Source: Plectrocnemia conspersa
Taxonomy: Eukaryota; Arthropoda; Insecta; Trichoptera; Polycentropodidae
DNA: 64,000 bases
Assembly (NCBI GenBank): GCA_009617715.1
Contig: VTFK01000152.1
Location: 2,728,001 to 2,792,000, forward strand
Direction of reading: 5' to 3'
Translations under genes and position numbers: made by a program
Part shown: positions 11,961 through 22,565 of the stretch, piece by piece
How positions within the stretch are numbered: position 1 is the stretch's first letter
How the letters are laid out: each line of letters begins with the position of its first letter
Notes under the pieces: generated by a model
What the model saw: the letters and a program-made list of their open reading frames with translations, nothing else
What the model was told of the DNA's origin: nothing
Database searches by the model: none

Positions 11961-13200
11961 AAAGATTTTAATAGGGGTCTGGGATAAAAAAAACAAATGT
12001 TTTTCGCCTTATTTTTGCTTAAGTAATAAAAGAAGACACTCAGATAAGAAACTTTTCCGAAGGTGTTTGTGTCAGATGTTTGCAAATATGCATACTTTAT
12101 CGGAAGATCGAAAGTATTTGCATTACCAACATTTTTTTGCGATTTTCTATCAGTCTAACCGGCAGGCGGCTTTATCTTTGCTTTGGTGATCTAGGAATCC
12201 ACTCCGATAAGCAGAATTTACGCTTTGGAATCGGCAGAATGCAAAACTATTTATGGCTATTTTTTTTCGATAATCCTAAAAGGTTTTTTTTATATCGTTT
12301 TAGTAAAGCAGCAATAGGTGTTATAAAATATGCATACTTTTTCGGAAGATCAAAAGTATTTCAATGACCAACAATTTTTATGCGATTTTATATTACTCTA
12401 ACCGGCCGGCGGCTTTATCTTTACTTTGGTGATTTAAGAATCGGCAGAATGCATATCGATTTAAGGGTACATATTTATCTTTTTCGATCCGATTTTAAAA
12501 AGTTTTTTTCGTGTATTGCTTTTGTAAAAACAGCTGTTATTGCCAATTGTTTCACGGCTATTATTGGCAGCCGAAATGTCATTAAAAATGTTGTTAAAAC
12601 AATTAAAAAATATAAATTTAAAGCTAAGCTAGAAATTTCAACTGACAATTAAAGAGAAATTATATAATCGAATAAAACAGACGTTGATGTCAGTAATTAA
12701 ATATTTGCATAATACAAAATCTTTCACAAGTCAAAATAAAATTACTTTTTTTTTATATTCTTTAAAAGTATAAATATGAAAAATATGGAAAGAACTTGTC
12801 CACAGTTTATTAAATGTCTCGACGAATTCTAAGGACCCTCACGACTCTATTAAATCATTAGAATCCATTGAAGAAATTGAAAATTTTTCATTGGCGCATC
12901 AATTAGAAAAAGAAATTTCTTTCGTCCTTACAGAAAGTAGGGTAATAAAAACAACATCTTACGGATTAATGGAGAAAGTATTCAAAATATTTTAATCGAC
13001 GGGCAAGAGAACAAATTTTTAACTTTTTAATCATTTAAAGCCTTGCTGTCGATTAAACCAGCATCAACACAAAACCAGAGAATTTTTCCAAGGGCAAATT
13101 TTTTTATTAAAAAAATAACGTAGATGTTTGATTTTACTTTAGATAGCATGTGTTTTTTAAAGGTTTTGCAATACTCGACAGTATCACATACAGTTTTCAT
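11961..13200 (+). mobile_element. family D hAT-type transposon relic, copy D1
   Basis: The 5' side has a hAT-like terminus, TAGGGGTCTGGGAT, at 11,972-11,985. Two partly duplicated ~240 bp units follow (from about 12,086 and about 12,326), each encoding an LTGRRLYL..FGDL string. The 3' part (about 12,840-13,180) encodes a broken hAT C-terminal dimerisation region. Readable are LSIKPASTQNQRIF, then KKIT and, after a stop, LDSMCFLKVL; this parallels the SIKPTST, S..F and LCFLK block of hAT transposases. Several stops and frameshifts make it a pseudogene. Copies D2 (minus, 44.4-45.4 kb) and D3 (62.6 kb) share the left part. Confidence 0.65.
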
Positions 13201-13870
13201 TCATCAAAATTTCTCGAGAAATTTGAGAAGTAAAGTCGAGAATTCTCATGTTTCGAGAAATGAAAATCATAGAAAAGTCAGACTGCCTATTCCGGGATAT
13301 TTGCTTTGGTCTAGAATTTTTAGCCTTATATGTACGACCTAGCTCAATTTAAATTATTCTTTATAATATTAATTTGTGAAATTAGAAAAATCTAGGAAAA
13401 CATAATCTGTTATGATCAATCAGGATTATAATAATAGTTTAATCACTAATTATAATTACCCACACATTTCATACAGGATTCTAGGCTAGGTCTTACAAGT
13501 TTTAGGCAACGACTATACCACTGTTCTATCGTGCTAGTAATATAACTTTGCATATTTTAGTGCTATTATAAGAAAAATGGGTTTTAAAGCCCTAATCTAA
13601 CATGTTTCGCACAGAAAGCACATTGAAAATTTCAGTATCATATATTCAAGATTACTATGAAGACCGCCCGACACTTGTACACCGGTACATTCCAGTCTCT
13701 CTCCTAGTCCAGAGAATATTCTCACCCGGATACGTAATCGCCGTAACAGTGGCCCTCAAACGTATTAAATTAACTAAAATATTATCCTTCGGGCGAACGT
13801 AGCACGTGTGCGGTAAGTTTTAGAGCTCATTCCGCAGACTATGAAAATAAATAACGGCTCTGGTACATAC
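13201..13870. other. first part of intron 2 of the minus-strand gene and DNA beyond
   Basis: It begins, on the minus strand, with the splice donor GTATGT at 13,870. No following exon is recognised: no minus-strand open frame bordered by AG and GT continues the coiled-coil character of exon 2 here or further left in the window. Confidence 0.5.
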
Positions 13871-14033
13871 CTTATCTCGTAGCATATCTCGCACTCTGGT
13901 AGACTGCGCCCTGGAACGATGCAGCTCCAGCTGCAGCGCGAGACACCTCTCCTGCCAGCTGGCGGCGTCTGCCACTTCTGGATTGCTGCCAGTGGCGGAC
14001 GCCATGTCAGCGGTGATCGTCACTGGCGTGGTC
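13871..14033 (-). CDS. coding exon 2 of an unidentified minus-strand gene
   Basis: On the minus strand the exon starts after a CTATTTCGCAG acceptor and ends before a GTATGT donor. It is 163 nt long and enters in phase 2, so its first G completes an Arg codon begun in exon 1 (AG|G). It encodes residues 34-88 of the predicted protein: a Thr/Ala/Ser-rich stretch, then from about residue 58 a charged helical segment (SWQERCLALQLELHRSR, VRDMLRDK) with Leu/Val spacing like the start of a coiled coil. It ends in phase 0. Codon use is GC-rich compared with the surroundings. The family is unknown to me; a scaffold or cytoskeletal coiled-coil protein is a guess. The following exons were not found. Confidence 0.8.
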
Positions 14034-14577
14034 CTGCGAAATAGAATTAGAAATTAGCAGAGGGCGAAGCGAATTACGGTCGATGCGGGCAAAGTAGAGT
14101 CGGCTGCTTTTGACAGGACTCATGAACTACCATATACAATTCAGCGTTTCCCAGTCTTCCGCCGACAAAAATTAACTCGACGACAGTGATGGCTTTTGTG
14201 GGACACTGATTAAATCCTTGGGTTTCTCGGCATTTTTTATGTGATAGAGAAAAAATATCAATCATGGAGGCACAGTGACAATGATACAAATCATACATTT
14301 GTTGAATAGACCAAACAAAATAAGTAAGTGCACTAAAATGTGTGTTAATGAGAGAATTAAATCTGACACGATGTGAATCAATAAGACAACGTCTGAGAAA
14401 TACGATAGTCATCATGGTAGTATTTACAATGTAATGTGACATGCATAAAAGTTTGACGCTGCGCCATTGTGGGTACCGATACCCAGCAAAATTAAAAATA
14501 AATTTCACACAAAACAAGCTTTCTCTTATTTAATTTACCAGCGTTTAAAACTGTTTACAATTTGGTGAATGGGTTTT

Positions 14578-15110
14578 AGGTGTGGCGTATATCCAGATCT
14601 GCCGAGAAAGGGGGGAAGGAAAAAATTTCCGGGACCCGTTCTCCTTGAGGGTCCCGACTCATGTATAAAAAAATAAAAACCGACCTCAAATAATGAATCT
14701 GAACTAAACTACAATTGTTTGAGAAGTATGTACTGATGTATTTACGGTATATGTTCCTTCAGCTCTTTTTATACATACAAGAAATAAAAGGAGCAGAGCA
14801 TTGCCTTCAAAAGCTTTCACAATAAACAATATCCCACATTCTAGGTTACTGATGATTTTATTGCTATTTTTTTTTTTGAGAAAAAATATTCAACAAATGT
14901 GAATTTGATTAGGTATTCGATCTGAAAATTCAGATCGAATACCTAATCAAATATAATTTCAGAAAATATGTCGCAACAGTGATTATTTTTTATATTTATT
15001 TGTAGCATAGAAAGAGTTAACTCCTACCTATTATTATTTATTCAAAAAATATGCAAAATGTAATTTTTGTCATGAGGACCGGAATCATTGTTTCCCAGGA
15101 CTCAGGTTCG
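14578..15110. mobile_element. repeat E, hAT-like non-autonomous element (copy E1)
   Basis: The left edge GTGGCGTATATCCAG followed by a G-rich run resembles the usual CAGTGGCGTAG type of hAT terminus. The right edge (about 15,060-15,105: CCGGAATCATTGTTTCCC) and an internal TTTGTAGCAT...CCTACCTATTATTATTTATTCA block recur at 58,380-58,547, where the end is better preserved. There is no coding capacity. The assignment to hAT rests on end similarity only. Confidence 0.4.
14903..14952. repeat. perfect 23-bp hairpin with 4-nt loop
   Basis: The arms 14,903-14,925 and 14,930-14,952 are exact complements (core TGATTAGGTATTCGATCTGA). It lies inside repeat E1 and is absent from copy E2. Such perfection in neutral DNA suggests a recent template-switch or palindrome-forming event. 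Confidence 0.85.
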
Positions 15111-15111
15111 C

Positions 15112-15400
15112 TGTTCATATTTGACGAACATCGTTCGGGACGTCTACTTGCGGTGACTACGCAAGGAACGATCGACAAAAATGGTCTTGAGTGATTGACA
15201 AGTCAAAGTGCGCGAACTTGTTGAGGCCACGGGCATATAGCATGACACAGTAGATTAGATGGGTGCCTTCTCACGGTGAAGAATAAGCGCAATCGTGTTG
15301 TCGATTCAATAGCTGATTTGGCTTTTCCGTCGCAATTAACACGAGTTTCTGCATCGATACATAAGCGTCATCCACGTTGAATCCACATCCATTTGGAGAA
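15112..15400 (+). pseudogene. mariner transposase relic
   Basis: Across shifting frames the sequence encodes mariner hallmarks in the right order: F-D-E-H-R-S-G-R (the FDEPRSGRP block), a TTQGTIDK string, RWVP, LTVKNKRNRVVDSIADLA and a decayed RRN.EFL.RYIS block. These cover the N-terminal HTH-linker-HTH region up to just before the first catalytic Asp. Frameshifts and stops are many. The 3' part is cut off by the family B hairpin that begins at 15,461. It lies in intron 1 of the minus-strand gene, opposite to its transcription. Confidence 0.75.
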
Positions 15401-15460
15401 AAGAGGAATAATAAATGGAGATATTACAACGGACTTCTAATATGAGAGTATTGGTCAATA

Positions 15461-15709
15461 CATATTCAAACCGAATTTTGGTCAATAGGAGGGCGCAAAA
15501 ACAATTATCACTTCTCAGAAGTCAAAAATTCACGTCAAAAGCAATAAAATCGTGTCGGCGCCGTCGCAGTGGGAACGCTAGGTAACGACCGTTTCCACTG
15601 CGACGGTGACGGCACGATTTTACTGCTTTTGACGTGGATTTTTGACTTCTGAGAAGGGATAATTGTTTTTTGCGCCATCCTATTGAACAAAATTTGGTTT
15701 ATATGTTCC
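15461..15709. repeat. family B hairpin, copy B1
   Basis: Two ~110-bp arms are near-exact reverse complements around a GC-rich centre at about 15,585. Each arm carries GTTTATATGTTCC, TCCTATTG, TTTTTTGCGC, GGATAATTG, ACTTCTGAGAAG, TTTTGACGTG and GATTTTATTGC blocks. It interrupts the mariner relic. It has no coding capacity. Confidence 0.85.
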
Positions 15710-15719
15710 TATACGTTAA

Positions 15720-15835
15720 ATTACCGAGCCTACCCACTACGATTGTATTGCTTTTGACGTTGATTTTTACTTCTGAGAAAGGATAATTGTTTTTGCGGTC
15801 TTCAATTGGTTAAAATTCAGTTTAGATGTGCCTCG
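15720..15835 (+). repeat. family B, half unit after B1
   Basis: A diverged right-arm unit follows B1 in direct orientation (ATTGCTTTTGACG, ACTTCTGAGAAAGGATAATTG), giving the same tandem half-unit arrangement seen at 57.9-58.2 kb. Confidence 0.7.
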
Positions 15836-16916
15836 TAATTTCGCCAGAAATATTTTAAAAAATAAGCACAAAAAAAAATATTTAGAAAAAATATTAGTAA
15901 TAAATAAAACGATATATTAAAATAAATTAAATAATTACACTCGCAAGAAAAAAATCTTGTTTCATTGGTTTTATTTTGCCAGTTTGACTTAATCTAATTT
16001 TAAATCTCTAATAATACTAAATCTAAATTTAATTTTTTTCATCAGTGATTTAAACTGAATAAAATCTTAAAAAAAATTGCTTCTAATAATTTCTTTAATC
16101 AGATTTGATTATTTTATGTACGGAAAATACCACTCAACGTGTTAACCATCTAAGTCACGGCAATAATCAGTTAGGTTAAGTTAGAATAGTAAATATATGT
16201 TTACTTTATTGCAATTTTCTCCTGGGGTGAATAAATTCTCATTTAAAAAATAGTTTACTTTTAACTGTATAAGTTACTGTTGAAACTCTCAAACGGTATA
16301 ACCAAGAAAAATAAATACATATAGTTAGATAGCATCTGATATTAGGATACTTATATAACATGTGCAAAATGATTTATAAAATTACGCTATTAAGCACATT
16401 ACGACAAAGCAATTGCGTCATTATGATGTATAAGCGAGATAATGTTGAGTGGGTATTACACAGTAATGAAACTGCAGCGGTACTTTGTTTAATTGTGTGG
16501 ATTAACCTAAATATAAATGAGAGGTAAAAATAGGTAAATACCTACTAAAATGCACTAATGCGCTTCATATAAAAGTTGTGATTATGACTATAAAGTTATT
16601 AACAATATTAGTCGACATATATTTTATTTTCTTAAATCGCAAGATCTAATGGTAGTTCATAAATCAGCAACTTAATGCAGAAACATTGTTTAAAAATAAG
16701 TCAAGAAAAAAAATTTTAATAGAAGCTTAATATACCAGCAAAAGTGGACGCATAAGGATGTTCAGTTCCTTGTTACCTAACTTTTAACATATATCACTGT
16801 TAATTGACCCAATACGTATTATTTTTTTCTTGCCTTTCTCGCATCATCGATACATCAGATTCACCCAGAAACAGATACTCAATTTATAAGACACACTTAG
16901 ATAATAAATCACTGAC

Positions 16917-17017
16917 CTAGTTCTCGGCGGCAGCAAAGGGCTGGCTGGAGTGGAAGCACACAACCTAGAAAGCGGGTCGAAGATTTGCGAGAGACGTCTT
17001 CCTCTTTCTTCAGACAT
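16917..17017 (-). CDS. first coding exon of an unidentified minus-strand gene
   Basis: On the minus strand the frame opens with ATG at 17,017 and reads MSEERGRRLSQIFDPLSRLC, then an STPASPLLPPRT segment, and ends with two bases (AG) before a GTCAGT donor: 33 codons plus 2 nt. This start is favoured because an in-frame TAG lies at 17,035-17,033, six codons upstream, with no ATG in between. Joined to exon 2 the frame stays open for 88 codons, and the split Arg codon fits exactly. There is no signal peptide or membrane segment. The Ser/Pro-rich stretch looks disordered. Intronic transposons lie between the two exons, and regulatory-looking islands surround the gene. Confidence 0.8.
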
Positions 17018-17147
17018 GATTATTTGTATATACTATAGATATATCTCAGATATTCACACTTCACTCGCGACGAACGACAAACCCGACTTAACAACTAGCC
17101 AACAATGATTTTTAACAACAACACCTTAACATCAAAGTTAAATATTT

Positions 17148-17158
17148 TTATATAAAAC
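17148..17158 (-). promoter_or_regulatory. TATA-like box, proximal
   Basis: The minus strand reads TTTATATAAAAA about 130-140 nt upstream of the ATG. A start about 30 nt downstream would give a 5'UTR of roughly 100 nt. In AT-rich DNA this match is weak evidence. Confidence 0.25.
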
Positions 17159-17236
17159 ACAACACCGATATTATGTAGGTTAATGCAACGATAACATTAA
17201 AGCGAGCAACGGTTAAACTTATTATTAATACAATTA

Positions 17237-17248
17237 CTTTTATATAAG
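17237..17248 (-). promoter_or_regulatory. TATA-like box, distal
   Basis: The minus strand reads CTTATATAAAAG directly after a GC-rich CCACGCGCTT patch, the usual look of a TATA promoter. It lies about 220 nt upstream of the ATG and inside the proposed UTR exon, so either this promoter or the 17,378 acceptor would be used. Confidence 0.3.
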
Positions 17249-17378
17249 AAGCGCGTGGTTCGCCTTTAACGAACGCTTGTAAAATTTGTATAAAATATTT
17301 TTATGGCCATTATAGGCAAAATCACTATGTGATGGAAGCTATGCGATCACGAGCGATGTTTCCACCTGCCATTTGCAC

Positions 17379-18443
17379 CTGCAACAATAAACATATGATT
17401 ATAAATACTATTTTTAATTTGACGAAAAATATGACACATCAAATAATAATATTTTTTAATTATTATATGGTATAAAGTACACTCCTTTTTTACTACATGT
17501 GTATTTAGTTATAGCTAAGTAACACATACATACATATTAATATGCTGAAAAGCTATTAACATACATTGTATAAATCAACGATATTAGTATTCATTATATT
17601 AAGCTATGAATCTATTACCATTAATTGCCCGCTGAAAGTTCAATGGACCTTCCTTAACTAAATAAAACTATTTTTATTGATTCGTGAATCATTTTTTTTT
17701 TAATATAATATATAGTCTAAAACAAATTATATATATTAAAAATATTGATCAATCATTAGTAAGTTAAAGTAAGCGCCTTCAATGCTGGAACACATATAAT
17801 GTAAAGCTTTGTTTTAATATAAAGATTATAATGTTTTATAAGATTCGCAAGATCTAATAAATAATTAGAGATAAATGTTATTGTAAGCCGATTAATAAAT
17901 TTTAATTAAATTGCTTGTTTGGATGATGAGCGAAAAGTTAGAAAATAATATTTCGATTCCTCGTTTCATTGCTAATTTACATTGACAAAAACAGTATATG
18001 GGAGTCTCTTTTGGTAAGAGCCTATAGAATTCTTAATTATTCATAGTTTTTAACATTCAAATATTAAGTAAAAAATCGGTAAAATATTCGAATATATTCG
18101 TCAATTTTTTTTCTTGGTTCTTACTGATATTAATTTATTTAACCAATTAGTGCAAAAAATCAGTTTATTGCCTGTAAAATAATATTTCATTCAAGGATCA
18201 AGGATCAATATTACGTACCGTACGGTCCGTTAGAACATTGATAATATTAATCATAGCTCCAAGCATAGATAGCTCATAAATATAATTATGTTATGTCATG
18301 TCTATAAGTTTTACTGAAAGCTTCATTAGAATACTTTAAAGACTCCAATTCATAACAATATATTGTAAAGTTTATGAAACAGTTTAAAAACATAAACACT
18401 ATGAACCTTTACTTAAACAAAAGCGAGGGTCAGTGCTAAATCT
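17379..18443. other. AT-rich stretch upstream of the gene
   Basis: No exon, RNA or repeat is recognised. It would be intron if the 17,378 acceptor is real, otherwise intergenic DNA. Confidence 0.4.
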
Positions 18444-19492
18444 TTATGCCTGCACTACTCTCTGGAAGTTGTCCGAACCGAAGTTACAACTGAAGTCAGC
18501 CGAGAACTTCGACTTCGAGTAAGCGACCACACTGCCACAAATTTCATATGTGAATGACATCCGGACGGCGGTTTACGTCACGTACAGCTGGCATATTTGC
18601 GCGCGATCGAAAAATGTATCAAATAATCGCAATTTTTAAATTGTCATTTTATTTCATTTGTGTGGGCACTCACCAATACAATATCAGTGAAAACTTTTCG
18701 GTCGTAAATATTCAATTTACGCAAAATCTTTATCGGCTTTTGCAAAATGCCAAAATACTTCAGAATAGTAACACCACATCTATGACTATCCTAGAATTTG
18801 TCGCCATCGATTCTAAATAATATTTCATTATGGTGTGACATTTATATAAACCGATCTAGGAAAATACAGTAGGATATTCGAAACGATTTTTTTAACAAAA
18901 TCAAGTACCACTAATTATTTTTTAAATATTTAATTTTATATGAAAAAAAAAATAATAACGATATCTGTTAGAAGAATATACTATCAAAAATATAATTACT
19001 CCCTTTTGGTGCCCTAAAATATTCAAAGATGTCAGTAAGAGTCTATTGAAGTCCCCGATAAGCATGTAGTATTATAACTTGACCACGTTACCACGATGCA
19101 GCGCTTGACATGCATGTTGATCATAGGACGCCTACGCGCATACTGAAATTGAACCATATCATTAAAAAAAATGAAAAACCATATCATTATCTCTTTCACT
19201 GTCGTCACTTAACACGCATGAGAGCGAAAGGGGAAGTATCTCACCACTCGCGCTCGAAAGAGCAGCTCCGACTTCGGTTCCTTTGACTTCGGTCCGTTTG
19301 CCGACAATGTTTGGAAGCGCTTGAAGCTGGCCAAGTCGACTTGTTCACCTCCCGTTCTCGGTAACCTCGGACAACTTCCGAGAGAAGAACAGGCAGAACC
19401 GAACTCAACCGAAGTAACCCCGAATTAACCCACTATATTCTCCGTCCTTGGCCAACCTTGGCCAACTTACAGAGAGTGTAGTACAGGCATTA
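18444..19492 (+). mobile_element. family A element, copy A2 (best preserved ends)
   Basis: The element is 18,447-19,489 (1,043 bp) between TTA duplications (18,444-18,446 and 19,490-19,492). The left end reads TGCCTGCACTACTCTCTGGA and continues AGTTGTCCG; the right end is its imperfect complement. It is collinear with A1 in the same orientation, with a short internal loss around the TTTTTATTT tract and an insertion near 19,160. The interior includes a GCATATTTGCGCGCGATCGA block conserved in all four copies. There is no transposase. Confidence 0.85.
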
Positions 19493-20555
19493 GGTTACAT
19501 ATTTTATAGAATGACGATCATTTTTTACCAATTTAAAATTTACTGCTGTTATACCTATTATACAATAACAAAAAATCTAATTTTTATCCAAATTATTGAT
19601 ATTGGTTAATTTCTAAATATTCGTTATATTTAGCTATTCAATAATAAAATATTCGTATCAAGAAATTATCAAAAATAAGAAATAGATCTTAGATAATGAA
19701 TACAGACTTAAACACTCACTCATAAGTATTTGTTATTAAAAAACAACAATAAATATCAAATTTAAAATGTTTCAAACATTAAAGAATAAACATTAGGCTT
19801 AATGGTAATTAAATCTAAGTATTTAAAAAAAAACATTACTTTAATTAATAATTTTAGAGACTTAAAAATTATTCATTATTCAATAAAAAAAATTAAATAA
19901 AAAATAACACTCATTTAAAAAATCCACAGCTTCAAAATATATAACTCAAAAATATTTTCGGCAATTACAAAGATTTTTTTTTCGCTATTTTTTTTTCTCG
20001 ACTTTTAGTTATCATTGCCATGGTTGTTAAAAATTAAGATTAATTTCACTAAACAAAATAATAAGTACACTTGGGATGCACATAAGGCAGCAGTATATCG
20101 AAGAAAAACCCCAAATACACAACTGTGTTTTTAAGAAGTTCCATGAATTCTTAAGATACTGTTCTGATTTATTTAGAACACGCCTAGTAAAACGTTTATT
20201 ATGAACAACAAGAACGGAAGTTTCTCGATCGTTCTAACAGCGTTATCTAAGTATTTCGCTGGTCCTTCAAGTCCGGTAAGACGCAAGAGTCAAGGTTGCA
20301 TGCAATAGCAAGACACAATCCACGTCTTTTCTCTAGCAGAGAAGTTAACAAACGCTTTAAATATGAGAGTTTTATATTTATCAAAATATATTTAAAAATA
20401 AATACATTTTTAAACAAAAAAAAATAGACGAATATATGTAGTAGTCAAATACATATATTATATTTATTATGCTAAAAATATATGTTAAACAGTAATAAGC
20501 TTATCATTAACGAATCAATTAAGCGATTAATTGGTTTATCTAACCAACTGAATAA
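19493..20555. other. AT-rich stretch
   Basis: No gene or classifiable repeat is seen. The patch 20,180-20,330 is less AT-rich but featureless. Confidence 0.45.
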
Positions 20556-21200
20556 ACCAAATAAACATTCAACATGCGAGTGGTAATTACAGCTGAAATG
20601 AAATACGTAATCCAACTAATTAGAATGCCATCACAGATAAATTTATACAACTATGAATTACTACATTTGAAACCTCGGAACTGTTCATTCATCACATACA
20701 AATATCCTTTTTATTTTCAATCGTTTTTTCCTTCCACCGAAAGACTGCTGCCTATATGCCTAGTCCCGATTGTGTTCTTCCACGAAACGAAAGGGTCCCC
20801 GAGATGTCTTCGCTGATAAGTTTAATCTGTGGATATAACTCACGGTCGTGAAGGGCGGCAGGGCTGCCATTGTAAATGACTACCTTTTGCCTTTGCGGCA
20901 ACTAGGGGAAGAGAATTGGAGAAAGTAAAAAAAAAACACGGGTCCGTCGAATTAATGACGGTCCTTTTCCCGGATCGTTTTTAACGGAGAGACCACTAAA
21001 GATGTGTAATTTTACTCCTGGGGCGTGCGCGATTTTTCTTTGATCTAAATTTTGACGGGCTATTGCGAGACGTCGACACTTTTTGGCTGTGGTGTAAAAA
21101 GCTCAGTTATGTGATGCGGGAAGAAGCTTTATGCTCGGATGAGCGACGACGTGCTCTCAGACGGTCGTAACTCATGTTTGCCAGAAATCTTGTTCTATTT
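20556..21200. promoter_or_regulatory. candidate regulatory island 4
   Basis: Balanced composition with homeodomain cores (CTAATTAG at 20,616-20,623; GAATTAATGACGG near 20,949). The open frame 20,574-20,816 lacks splice borders and protein character. Regulatory function is inferred. Confidence 0.35.
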
Positions 21201-21282
21201 TGGGTTCAGTATAATAACAGTAAAGGTTCCCATGTTTATTAGGCCAAAGCACTAACGTGAATTAACATTTCATAACTCATCC

Positions 21283-21329
21283 ATTCAATTAGAATATATA
21301 ATATATTATATTATATATTCTAATTGAAT
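21283..21329. repeat. perfect 47-bp palindrome
   Basis: The arms 21,283-21,305 and 21,307-21,329 are exact complements (outer part ATTCAATTAGAATATA) around a single central base. It sits between islands 4 and 5. It is AT-rich, but the length exceeds what chance in such DNA readily gives. Confidence 0.8.
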
Positions 21330-21644
21330 TATATTATATATTACATAAACAACAACGGCTAAATTATTTTTACAAATTTTCAGCTTTTATGTAGAAATAA
21401 TGTAATATTTTTTATTATGGAATTATTCATAATAAATATACACGACTTAACTCGAATTTAATTAATCATAACGATAATTGAAAATCTGAGTTATGTCGGG
21501 ACCACCCATAATGCGTCGCTAAAACGATCATAAATTTGAGATGTCTGTCTCTTAGACAAATATATTAACAGACGTCCATTAAACAGATACTTTAGAACCG
21601 CATTCCATAGAATGGCAACGTTGGTAATGTATATACATACAAGG

Positions 21645-21795
21645 CGCGTACGGTGAGCTACCTTCCTTTTTGCTCGCTCGCGTGTTAAGTGACAAGAGTG
21701 AGTGAGAGATAAGGACGTGCGGAACGGATTGACTGCAAAGTTTCACTATCACGCGAAAACGCGTGAACGGGCCGTAATGTGTTTTAGCACATTAC
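21645..21795 (+). repeat. MITE family C, one-ended copy, with adjacent small hairpins
   Basis: The CGCGTACGGTGAGCTA end, the CTCGCGTGTTAAGTGAC core and AGTGAGTGAGAGATAAGG match the family C element at 42,739-42,880, but the second terminal repeat is missing. Two small hairpins follow: CACGCG-AAAA-CGCGTG at 21,750-21,765 and GTAATGTG/CACATTAC at 21,774-21,795. Confidence 0.6.
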
Positions 21796-21999
21796 TGTAG
21801 ACAAAAGCTTGTTCTGGTGGCGCTAATTTTGGTTAAAACTAATATTAATATAATTACGAAAACTCAATAAAGCCTAAATTGCTTTAGGGTAAGGTTTTGC
21901 CAACACTCGTGTTCTAAAATCTCGTATGAAGTCGCACAATCAACTTTTATACGCAGACTTCCATTCTAAATTAAATTGTTTTACGAGTGTCGCGATAAT

Positions 22000-22565
22000 G
22001 GAAGAGGGCACAATCGAGCCGTTTTTGTTGCGAGTCCCCTTTAGTCACAACGAAGCACACAGGGCTGATATGGAATAGGTGTTTTTATTTTTATTTTTTT
22101 CACTCTCCCTTAATTAAACGTTTCATTCGCGTCGCGATCTGGATAAGGTCGGAAATTTGGCTTTGCTTTGGAGAGGTGAGGCAGAATGCGCACTGAAATT
22201 CAATTACATTAAACCTATTTCAGCATAATCTGGCGACGTAATCTGAGAACTTCGGGTCACGGGACAGAAGAAGGGAAACGAGAAGGAAGGGAAGTTAAAA
22301 CGTCCGAGGAGCGTCAGGTGAGAGCTGCGTTGATTACGTCTCCGGCAATAAATAAACATTCTCCTGTCTCTTCTCTCTCTTACTTCTCTGGCGAAAAATT
22401 AAAAGCCTCCCACGGCGGCCGAGGAAAAAATTCAATTTGTGAAAATCTGGTGCGGAAAATGGGCGGCTTTGTTCTGAACGATTTGCCCTATGCGAAGAAA
22501 AAAGCAAAGATTTTCGTTGATATATTAGTAAAAGAAACATTGCATGTTTTTCTTCGACGATATTA
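22000..22565. promoter_or_regulatory. candidate regulatory island 5
   Basis: Balanced composition, with TTAATTAA at 22,110-22,117. Open frames on opposite strands overlap over 22,318-22,566 and neither has splice borders or a family match. Enhancer identity is inferred. Confidence 0.35.

Larger units (their letters stand above)
14034..16916 (-). other. intron 1 of the minus-strand gene, carrying transposon relics
   Basis: The donor GTCAGT (16,916) and acceptor TTTCGCAG (ending at 14,034) bound this 2,883-nt intron. It contains, from left to right, an unrecognised open stretch, a hAT-like repeat E, a 50-bp perfect hairpin, a mariner relic, a family B hairpin and a further B half unit. The DNA from about 15,840 to 16,910 is AT-rich with nothing recognised. 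Confidence 0.75.
17018..17378 (-). other. probable 5'UTR of the minus-strand gene, with candidate splice acceptor and uORF
   Basis: On the minus strand a good acceptor (TTTATTGTTGCAG) ends at 17,379, so an untranslated exon may run from 17,378 into the first coding exon. Its first ATG (17,372) opens a 15-codon upstream frame (MAGGNIARDRIASIT) that ends at 17,325. Alternatively transcription starts inside this stretch, downstream of one of the TATA-like boxes. The two options exclude each other for a given transcript and cannot be told apart here. Confidence 0.4.

Noticed and set aside
14074..14517. Longest open frame of the window (minus strand, about 147 codons)
   Set aside because: It lies in intron 1 next to exon 2, shows no domain, begins without an ATG near a plausible start, and has no splice continuity with the exons. 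Probably chance or a decayed repeat.
21750..21795. Two adjacent small hairpins resembling bacterial terminators
   Set aside because: The genome is eukaryotic and no gene ends here; they adjoin a MITE fragment.
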